A DNA stretch of 64,000 bases from CAVTLG01 sp963735495. Its GTDB lineage: Bacteria; Chloroflexota; Ktedonobacteria; Ktedonobacterales; Ktedonobacteraceae. This document shows positions 57,294 through 64,000 of this stretch, piece by piece. The position numbers and the translations under genes were made by a program. Location: positions 1,736,001 to 1,800,000 of the forward strand of contig CAVTLG010000002.1 in the NCBI GenBank assembly GCA_963735495.1, given 5' to 3'. Numbering within the stretch: position 1 is the stretch's first letter; every line of letters begins with the position of its first letter. Below the pieces are notes generated by a model. It was not told the origin of the DNA. It did not search any database and saw only the letters and a list, made by a program, of their open reading frames with translations.

Positions 57294-57485
57294 ATGACAA
57301 CGACCGGAGAACTACGCGCAATTATTGAGGATCTTGAACTGGTGGATGTTGGTGATGCCGCCAGTTATCTAGGCGAGGAAGCCGCCAATCTGGAACCATT
57401 GCCTTTACCTGAAACTACGACACTGACGTTTACCAGCAATCTGGAATGTGTGGTCAGGGAGAATTGTACTCCTTGCCATGTATGA
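57294..57485 (+). CDS. Small acidic peptide with Cys/Thr-rich end, possible RiPP precursor
   Basis: A 63-residue peptide starting at ATG 57294 after 'attgggggatacaca'. The N-terminal two thirds are acidic and helical ('GELRAIIEDLELVDVGDAAS', 'YLGEEAANLEPLPLPE'). The C-terminal 23 residues switch to Thr, Ser and Cys ('TTTLTFTSNLECVVRENCTP' then 'CHV'). This leader/core contrast is typical of ribosomally made, modified peptides (lanthipeptide or thiopeptide type). No modification enzyme or transporter gene lies in the following 1 kb, so it would be an orphan precursor. A plain small protein remains possible. Confidence 0.5.
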   Translation: MTTTGELRAIIEDLELVDVGDAASYLGEEAANLEPLPLPETTTLTFTSNLECVVRENCTPCHV

Positions 57486-57570
57486 TGGCTTCTACACAAT
57501 CGTATGTTTTGAGAAGATATATAGCGCAGGCTCGATGGACAGAGCTTGCGCTACTTTTTCGCTCATCAGA

Positions 57571-57691
57571 CGGACGACAACCGCAAGGGATTGTCGCTAC
57601 GCGGGGCGAGCAGGGACAACCCCGCACGAGAACGGACGACAACCGCAAGGGATTGTCGCTACGCGGGGCGAGCAGGGACAACCCCGCACGA
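57571..57691 (-). repeat. Tandem pair of dispersed repeat family A
   Basis: Two nearly identical 62-bp units (57571 and 57633), each opening with 'cggacgacaaccgcaaggga' and continuing through 'ttgtcgctacgcggggcgag' to 'accccgcacga'. Their reverse complement shares the 26-nt core with the copies at 10414 and 10463. They lie between the small peptide gene and the end of the phosphoesterase gene. Confidence 0.9.
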
Positions 57692-57697
57692 AGAACA

Positions 57698-58408
57698 TTA
57701 ATATTTCGCCTCGGTCAGAACTTTGATGCGCTTTTCCACTGCCGGTATACCACTGTCCTGCAACTGCTTGACTACGGCTTTGACATCGTACTGTACGCGC
57801 CTGTGTTCTGCCTGCCAGGTATCAGTTTGCCAGGTGAGAATGGCGTAGGAGGCGCGCAGATCGCCATCGCGTGGCAGTCCGCAACTGCCCACATCAACCA
57901 GCAAAAGATGCCGCCAGCGCCTTTGGTAGGCGACATGATAGTGTCCAAAGGCCACAGCACCAATCGTCGCCGGTAACGCGCCCAGGAGTTGCTCAAGCTG
58001 GTTATCAGGTGAGTCGGGGAAGATCGCCTCTTGCTGATTGCGTGGGTTGGCGTGCACTACCAGCAGATCTGTGCCTGCGGGATTGGTCACGAGATGTGAC
58101 ATGGGCAATCCCGCCAGGTAAGCGAGACCCGCCGGGCCGATCTGGTCGCGAGTCCAGGCTATCACGCTCTGTTTCTTGGAACCTTTCCTGGGTGTCAGGT
58201 TGAGAACGTCGACATCAGTGTTGCCCTGGATGACAGGACAATCAAGTCTTTGTATAATGTCCAACACCTCCCGTGGACGGGGACCGTTCAAGCAGAGATC
58301 GCCGGCAATTACCAGCCGGTCGATGGCCGGTTGTTGTGCCAGGTCTTGCAGGACGGCATCCAGTGCAACTGTGTTGCCATGGATATCGGATAGTATTGCT
58401 ATACGCAT
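57698..58408 (-). CDS. Calcineurin-like metallophosphoesterase
   Basis: A 236-residue metallophosphoesterase. Motifs: 'ILSDIHGNTVALDAVL' (DxH), 'LVIAGDLCLNGP' (GD), 'VIQGNTDVDVL' (GN, with T-D in place of the usual H-D/E), 'LLVVHANP' (VHxN) and 'GAVAFGHYHVAY' (GHxH). Substrate unknown. The frame is open to 58543, but ATG 58408 precedes the fold directly and has a weak 'aaggt' upstream. Confidence 0.85.
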   Translation of the reverse strand: MRIAILSDIHGNTVALDAVLQDLAQQPAIDRLVIAGDLCLNGPRPREVLDIIQRLDCPVIQGNTDVDVLNLTPRKGSKKQSVIAWTRDQIGPAGLAYLAGLPMSHLVTNPAGTDLLVVHANPRNQQEAIFPDSPDNQLEQLLGALPATIGAVAFGHYHVAYQRRWRHLLLVDVGSCGLPRDGDLRASYAILTWQTDTWQAEHRRVQYDVKAVVKQLQDSGIPAVEKRIKVLTEAKY

Positions 58409-58666
58409 AGAGTACCTTATAGAGAATATGTCGCTTAAATGTGTATCCAGGTCGTACATAATAGCGTGTGCATGTTGTGGATACACTCGCAAGATGCTTT
58501 TTACGAGCAAAGATTGATGGTCACTGATGGTTCTATAATTCATAGGTGCGCAGAAACGAGTGCTCGGCGCACCGCTCTGTACACGAGGGATTTAAAACCA
58601 CGACCTTCTATCAGAACCATGAATACTATATCTCAAAATGAGGGAGCATATCAAAAAAGATTGGAA

Positions 58667-58894
58667 TTAATCGTACACTCCTTCATCTTCAGCAAGGTGA
58701 GTGATTTCAGCGAGTCCATGTTTTCTTACCTCGTCTTGACGTTTTTTGTACATCAATACGTCGCTGAAGCGAATACGCCGGTGGGAACCAACTTTCACAA
58801 AAGGGATTTTATGCTCTTCAAGCAACTTTATTAAAAAAGGCCGTGAAACATTCAAGAAATCAGCGGCTTCCTGTGTTGTTACCTCTTTATACAT
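58667..58894 (-). CDS. Excisionase/antitoxin-like helix-turn-helix protein
   Basis: A 75-residue DNA-binding protein of the excisionase-type (MerR-like) HTH family: 'TTQEAADFLNVSRPFLIKLL' is the HTH and 'KIPFVKVGSHRRIRFSDVLM' the wing. This small type, with a trailing acidic helix ('RKHGLAEITHLAEDE'), is usually the antitoxin of a PIN-domain toxin pair. No PIN-domain frame is present downstream (58440-58660), so it appears to be an orphan. Confidence 0.8.
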   Translation of the reverse strand: MYKEVTTQEAADFLNVSRPFLIKLLEEHKIPFVKVGSHRRIRFSDVLMYKKRQDEVRKHGLAEITHLAEDEGVYD

Positions 58895-59254
58895 AAGTTA
58901 TGTCGCTCATCCTTTAACCTCCCCTTTGCTTTTTAACTTTTTCTTGTCTTGTTAAGAACAAATCTCTCTCTCCAGCAAGTATATACTTTATTGCTGGTTT
59001 ATCAAAACAGCGATAAACATCAATTATAGCTTGTACCACTTTTCTGAAAATAAATCATTGTGAGTTAAGGGGAGCTAAAGGGCAGATAGGTAAGGAAATA
59101 GAAGCCCTTGTAGTAAAGCGGGACGTAGAGTACTTTACTGAATGGCTGCGTAAACGTATCCAAATTTTGTAAAATGACGTATACTATTAGTAATTGAAAA
59201 AATGTTTAAAAAATTACTTGGTAGATGCTGTATCCTCTGCCAAAAGGTAAAAGT
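58895..59254. other. AT-rich intergenic region
   Basis: About 360 nt of AT-rich sequence between divergent small genes. No repeat or RNA was recognised; promoters are expected here. Confidence 0.4.
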
Positions 59255-59473
59255 ATGATAAAGGACAAGAAGCAGAGTACAACGGAGATGGGGAGCCGAC
59301 AGAGTCACTCTATAAGTGATGATTCTAGCGCTCGTTTTATACGCATTAGATGGGGCTTCTTCCGTAGTGCTTTTAAACCCACAAGGCGAGGTCTATCTCA
59401 ACAAGTGCTTGATACAGCAGATCAGATGATAAAAGAGTATCAACCTGATCTGGAATACCTCAAAGATAAATAA
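59255..59473 (+). CDS. Small basic hypothetical protein
   Basis: A 72-residue protein of no recognised family with a polar N-terminus and 'SARFIRIRWGFFRSAFKPTR' followed by a helix 'SQQVLDTADQMIKEYQPDLE'. ATG 59255 has 'aaaagg' upstream. It ends 11 nt before the next phosphoesterase gene, with which it is probably co-transcribed. Confidence 0.5.
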   Translation: MIKDKKQSTTEMGSRQSHSISDDSSARFIRIRWGFFRSAFKPTRRGLSQQVLDTADQMIKEYQPDLEYLKDK

Positions 59474-59484
59474 GTAGTAGCCTT

Positions 59485-59979
59485 GTGATAAAAAGAGTTG
59501 GCGTAATTTCAGACACGCATATGCCGCGCTACACAGCCTTGCCTGAAAGTATCTGGCAGCACTTTGCAGGCGTCGAGATGATTATCCATGCAGGCGACCT
59601 GTCAGTGCTGGCTGTACTGGCGGAGCTGGAGACGATTGCGCCTGTGGTGGCCGTGCAGGGCAATGTCGAGCGGGAAGAAGTTGTGCTCGCGTTGCCCATT
59701 AAACGTGAAGTTGTGGTGGGACAGTGTAGAATTGGCGTGGTACACATACTTGGGGACGCCAGATACTATGCGCGCACGGCCCGCCAGGAGTTTCCCTCTG
59801 CACGCGTGGTCGTGTTTGGCCACAGTCATAACCCCTATAACCAGGAGCATGACGGGCAACTCCTGTTCAATCCCGGTAGCGCGACTGATCGTCGTCGCCA
59901 GCCTACCTGTAGTATTGGCATGCTCTCTATCGATGATGAGCAGCACAGTGTACACGGCGAGATCATCAGTTTATCATAA
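59485..59979 (+). CDS. YfcE/MJ0936-family phosphodiesterase
   Basis: A 164-residue metallophosphoesterase of the small YfcE/MJ0936 type. Metal motifs are 'VGVISDTHMPRY' (DxH), 'MIIHAGDLSVLAVL' (GD), 'AVQGNVEREEV' (GN), 'VVHILG' in place of the usual GH, and 'VVVFGHSHNPY' (GHSH). The replacement of the fourth motif is a mild divergence. Start is GTG 59485. Substrate unknown. Confidence 0.85.
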   Translation: MIKRVGVISDTHMPRYTALPESIWQHFAGVEMIIHAGDLSVLAVLAELETIAPVVAVQGNVEREEVVLALPIKREVVVGQCRIGVVHILGDARYYARTARQEFPSARVVVFGHSHNPYNQEHDGQLLFNPGSATDRRRQPTCSIGMLSIDDEQHSVHGEIISLS

Positions 59980-60208
59980 CTTTTCAGGTACTATGGTGTG
60001 TACTGTTTCCAACCTTGGGGTAAATAATACATGGTGGCTCGCATAGGGGGCCGAGCCACTTGTCCCTCTTTTCCCCTGGCCTCTCTTGAACATCGATGCT
60101 ATTATAAAAAATAAAGGGACGCAAACAACATCATTTCTGTCGAGGAATGTCCCGGTGACAGGCTTCTCTGAGCCGGTCAACGCTTCCTAGTGAGAAAGGA
60201 CGCCTCTC

Positions 60209-61195
60209 ATGGAAGGTATTGAATTCAGTAACAAAGGCAAAGAGAAAGCCATTGATCAGAGCTCCCCCAGGGAGACTACACCTAACGAAGGATATTATGA
60301 CGACGCGATGCGCCTGCGTCTACACGATCGGCGACAGCAATGGGAGGGGGACGAGTACCCTATGGCAACGAATGCCCCGTATCCTGTGCCTCGTGAGTCT
60401 TCTGCTGAACCTTCGATGCTAACGGCTGACACATACCCCACGCTGCCAGACGACCAGCTGGGCAGCTTCTCCGCATACCTCTACACAGATTTCTCACCGC
60501 AACAAGAAGGCCCCTCTTCTTGGCGTGTAGAGTCTGGGAGCGATTATCCAAACATCGACCCCAGGCTTCTGCCTACTCGTGACCCAGAGACTCAGCCGGG
60601 CTCTTCTCTGATGCGTGATGTCCCACCGCAACAAGAAGGCTACGATAACAAATCAACACAGCGGGTAGCACCTGAAGAAGTTATAGACGCTATCAATGCA
60701 GATTGTGATAAACGTGGTGTGCCAAGAGAAGGTGAATATGTATATTCTCTATATACAAGGTATTACCGCTTACAGCATAGGAGAGAATGGAAGCATACAA
60801 AAGAAGAAGAGAAAAAAGAAGTAACAAGATGTAGATCACTTTGGAATAAGCATGTAGAAAAATTAGCAGAAGGAAGAAATATACATCATATTGAGAATAG
60901 AAAACAAAGAAAATCAGCGGATACTGCTAGAGCAACACAAATAAGACGTTATGCAGGAAAGAAAGGGATAAATTTGAGATCAAGAGAGGCAGATACACCA
61001 AGTAAGGCATTAAAGGCATTTAAAAGAGCAAGAGAAGAGAACCATCGAGAATTAAGCACTCATGCAAAAGGAAGAACAGATGATAAGTGGGAAACGAAAG
61101 CGACGAACTACGATTCTGATAATTACGTGACGACGGACCCCGAGCCACCAGCAGAAATAAAGCCAATATCAAGGCAGAAGAAAAAAAGGCGGTAG
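60209..61195 (+). CDS. Hypothetical hydrophilic protein with basic C-terminus
   Basis: A 328-residue protein I do not recognise. The first ~150 residues look disordered (Pro/Ser/Glu/Tyr-rich) and repeat 'SPQQEGPSS' and 'PPQQEGYDN'. Residues ~155-300 are Lys/Arg-rich helices ('EWKHTKEEEKKEVTRCRSLW', 'NKHVEKLAEGRNIHHIENRK'), ending in 'SRQKKKRR'. Base composition changes inside the gene: about 60200-60680 is balanced, while 60720-61110 is strongly A-rich. The highly basic part suggests nucleic-acid binding (inference). ATG 60209 follows 'agaaagga'. It is convergent with the methyltransferase gene. Confidence 0.65.
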   Translation: MEGIEFSNKGKEKAIDQSSPRETTPNEGYYDDAMRLRLHDRRQQWEGDEYPMATNAPYPVPRESSAEPSMLTADTYPTLPDDQLGSFSAYLYTDFSPQQEGPSSWRVESGSDYPNIDPRLLPTRDPETQPGSSLMRDVPPQQEGYDNKSTQRVAPEEVIDAINADCDKRGVPREGEYVYSLYTRYYRLQHRREWKHTKEEEKKEVTRCRSLWNKHVEKLAEGRNIHHIENRKQRKSADTARATQIRRYAGKKGINLRSREADTPSKALKAFKRAREENHRELSTHAKGRTDDKWETKATNYDSDNYVTTDPEPPAEIKPISRQKKKRR

Positions 61196-61290
61196 CGTCT
61201 CTCACCCTGTTCGTTTTCCTTACGCTCAAATTTGGTTGGGAGCAAGCTGTTGTGTGTAATTACAATTTACCTTTTGCTTGCTTGCTCTGC

Positions 61291-64000
61291 CTACGGGGTA
61301 GGCGGTGCTGGCAAGGGCATACGTGGTGGCGCTGTCGTCCAGAGTAACGCGATTTCGGCTGGCGTGAGACCATACGCGCTATTGACCAGATCACTGATCC
61401 TACGCTCTAATATTCCCGCTTCAGCCCTATCCTGCTGCAAGGGCGTGACCTGCTCCGTGTAGCCGGCGCGCAGGTCTCTTAGCGCTGCTGGCGTGAGCTT
61501 TTGAGCCGCTCTGGGACGTCGTTTGCGCACCTCATCGACAAAGACCTGCGGCTCCATCTCCAGCACATTTTCCAGGCGCTTGCCCGGCTCTGCTACCTCA
61601 AATTCTGTGCGCAACCAATCGAACAGCAGTTGCCGCGCCTCGTGACCGGCGCGCGTCATCGCGATCAGCCTGGCTACCGCCTGCTCTGTCTCTGCTCGTA
61701 TGCTGTCAGTAGGCTGTGCGATAGGCAATGTTTCCATTCGCTCGCCTACGGGACTCAATGCCTCGTCTTTCATATGTGGTAAGTAGCGCCAGTTATACCA
61801 CCACATCAGTGGAGAGTTTAAGACAGCAAGGAGATAGGTATCAGCATAAGCCAGAAAAAAAGCCTTGTTATTGGAAAACAGCTTGCTGTTGTCAATACAA
61901 TAGGCTGGGTGAAACTGTATCTCCTGATACATAATCTTTGGTTGCTCAAACATCTGCCAGTAATCTACTGCATCTTGAATCTCATACCAGCAGTAAGAAC
62001 CAGGCTTTCTACCAGGCCATTCTCCTCCTGTCCAGCCTTTGGGCCTGGGCTCAAGCTGTTCACGAAACTGCAGAAGGTGGTTTTTAATGGCTGGATAAGA
62101 GTCAATATTGATGCCTCTGCGGCTAAAAATCATCCATAGATCAGCCCATGCAGGCGACCAGCGTTTGATATCTTGACCGCGTAAATATGGTTTGATAATC
62201 TCGGCGCAACGGGGATCTTCACGTATGAGACGATTTTTGGTTGCGGTATCAATCAAGAACGCCTCGTTTAGTCCGGTCAGCACACCGCGATAGGGCTTCA
62301 CATTGGCAAACTTGGTGAGCGGTACACCCACGCGCTGGATTTTAGCGAGCAGATCATCAACTGCCGCATCTTCCAGGTTCCAGGCGGTCGCGCCAAAACG
62401 CTTGAGTGGAAGGTTGTGGCTCTGCTCATGAATATAACCATCCAGGCTCTGCTGCTGCTGCACGATGCGGCTCAACTCTGCGCGTGGGAAATTGAGCACC
62501 TGCACCTGTGCTTCTGGCTGTGGCGCTGGTTCCTCCGCTGCTAGCGGCTTATGCAGGACCAGTATACACGGGAAAACATCGGCATCCTCAAAGATGGGCG
62601 CGTGCCCGAAGTCAACGATGCGCTCCAACGCGCCCGTTTGCGCGAAAAAAGCCCGTAGCGGTTGACCATAACCTGCACGCATCCATTTGTTGGTCACGAT
62701 GTAGGACATGCGCCCGCCAGCACGCGTCAGGTGCAGTCCTTGCTGATAAAAGTAGACGTAGAGATCGGCTACCCCATCGTAGGTTTCCGGGTAGGCAGCC
62801 GCAAAATACGCTTTGAATGCTCCCAGCTCCTCCTGCCGGATATAGGGCGGATTGCCAATCACAACGTCAAAACCCGCAGCGACACCTTTATGTTGTCCAT
62901 AACGATTGAAGAAGACTTCGGGGTACTCTAACTCCCAGTGAAAGAAGTCCAATCTGTCCGCAACGCTCTTTGCGGCTTGCAGCCAGGCATCGAATTGCGG
63001 TGGGGCGATAGAGGTCCGTCCGGTCGCGTAGTCGCTGAAGGGTTTCCACAAGGTCTCGTCTACGCTGACACCGAAATGCGCGGCGCTGACCACGTTTGCT
63101 AGTTTGCTGTATTTATCCGTCAATTTCTGGCGTATCTCTTTGTAGATTTGCTCTTGTTCCTTGACCTCGTCGATGGTCTGGGCGGGATTGACCTCGATCA
63201 TCCACATCAGGTCGACGGCTGTGGTCATGACCTGGCGCAGACTTTCAGCGTCGAACAGCAGCGACTGCGTGGCGTCGGCATCAGGAGTGGGCGTTGCGCG
63301 GGCCTTTTTGCTCTTCTTTTTCGCCGTCTCCAGTCTGAGTTCGGCGAGGCGCGTGCCGATTAGCGAATTACCGGAGCGCAGGTGATGATCCAAAAACGAG
63401 AGTGGACGGTCTTTTGCCACGGTCGTCAGCCACAGTGAGAGCTGTGCCAGATCGACTGCCAGTGGGTTGAGATCGACACCGTAGATACAGGATTGCGCCA
63501 CGCGCCGTCGCCAGAAGGCCAGCTCACTTTCGCCGCCTGTCTCGTCTTGCGACTGCTCAATGTGCTCGAACCAGGAAACGCGCAATATAATCAGTGGCTT
63601 CGACGGGGAAGTGTCCGCTCCCCATGGCCGGATCAAGCACTTTGACATTGAGTACGGCCTCGATCTTCTCCTGTTCGCTCTGTGCACCGGCAATGGCCTG
63701 GCGCAAGACAGGTCCCAGCGTATCCTCGACCATGTACTTTACGACATAATCGGGCGTGTAATAACTGCCGGTGGCTTTGCGCTCACCTTTTTCATTCTTG
63801 AGATCAATGCTCCACCCATCCTCCGGCGTGTCCAGCACTTCCAGGTGGAACTCCAGCAATCCCTCGTAGATCGTGCCCAGGTGGCGTTCAGCCAGGTCGC
63901 GATAATCAACAAACTGTCCGTCTACGCGTGCCAGCTTATCAATGGCTTGCTGAAGATGCAGATCCCCCACGGCATAGCGTTCCAGGAACGGGTGGCGCTG
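61291..64000 (-). pseudogene. Eco57I/TaqI-type DNA N6-adenine methyltransferase, frameshifted and cut by window end
   Basis: A long class I methyltransferase gene whose 5' end lies beyond the window. The upstream frame has 'KATGSYYTPDYVVKYMVEDT' and SAM motif I 'VLDPAMGSGHFPVEATDYIA'. The downstream frame has 'ELAFWRRRVAQSCIYGVDLN', catalytic NPPY in 'FDVVIGNPPYIRQEELGAFK', and a TaqI-like C-terminal specificity region ('PYLRGQDIKRWSP', 'YLLAVLNSPLMWWYNWRYLP'). The frames join near 63565-63578 after 'ARFLV' and need removal of one base. In intact relatives methylation and often restriction reside in one polypeptide (type IIG-like). Open sequence reaches base 64000 with no start. Confidence 0.85.

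Noticed and set aside
57571..57691. Possible CRISPR or small-protein gene in the tandem repeat
   Set aside because: Only two units, with no distinct spacers; shares sequence with the dispersed repeats at 10414.
58439..58834. 131-codon plus-strand frame
   Set aside because: Overlaps the HTH gene in antisense and shows no family features.
61291..64000. BREX PglX or DISARM methyltransferase
   Set aside because: The visible part fits Eco57I/TaqI-type enzymes and no other BREX or DISARM genes are in the window; the 5' side is unseen, so this is left open but not claimed.

Overview
The window looks like a chromosomal segment of a Ktedonobacter-type filamentous bacterium (Chloroflexota). This is an inference from content rather than from an alignment: mid-GC DNA, a STAND ATPase with 14 WD40 repeats, an IscB/IsrB-family RuvC protein (a family known to be expanded in Ktedonobacter racemifer), many dispersed hairpin repeats, a complete minCDE set, a phosphoketolase/acetate kinase pair, and the 23S rRNA sequence. 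Nothing points to a plasmid or phage.

Layout. 1-1.78 kb: 3' part of a 23S rRNA followed by a terminator, with no 5S gene between them. 2-6.6 kb: heparinase II/III-like protein and an M1 aminopeptidase with HEAT repeats (minus strand). 6.6-12.2 kb: FAH-family remnant, Nramp metal transporter, ACT protein, shikimate dehydrogenase, NUDIX and metallo-beta-lactamase hydrolases. 12.3-17.4 kb: a decaying stretch with an ABC1/UbiB kinase gene carrying one in-frame stop, an isrB-type gene with its presumed omega-RNA, and a glycosyltransferase gene in three frames. 17.7-25.5 kb: SRPBCC and VOC proteins, then a WD40 protein and a 1217-residue NB-ARC/WD40 protein. 25.7-27.9 kb: minC-minD-minE. 28.3-35.7 kb: aldose epimerase-like protein, SLOG protein, a truncated lipid kinase next to a PAP2 phosphatase, ECF sigma factor, a MacB remnant, a frameshifted flavoprotein and a YtxH/LEA-like protein. 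35.9-39.5 kb: xfp-ackA. 39.8-47.6 kb: membrane protein, alpha/beta hydrolase, XRE regulator, recG and an ArsA-type ATPase. 48-52 kb: leuS with a leucine T-box leader and two tRNA-Ala genes. 52-64 kb: small unknown proteins, a lipoprotein, an intact IS4-family element, lpd, a possible RiPP precursor, two metallophosphoesterases, and a frameshifted, window-truncated Eco57I-type DNA methyltransferase.

The most unusual feature is at 51.4-51.8 kb. The leuS T-box leader (promoter, Stem I with specifier codon CTC, antiterminator, terminator) has a complete tRNA-Ala(GGC) gene lying between its sensing half and its antiterminator half. The IsrB locus and a family of hairpin repeats whose outer stems co-vary between copies are the next most interesting. 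The IS4 element sits inside one of those repeats with an 8-bp target duplication.

Several genes are damaged: one nonsense codon, four single-base frameshifts that all read as +1, and three truncated remnants. The cluster at 12-17 kb and 30-35 kb suggests real decay, but assembly error cannot be excluded from sequence alone.
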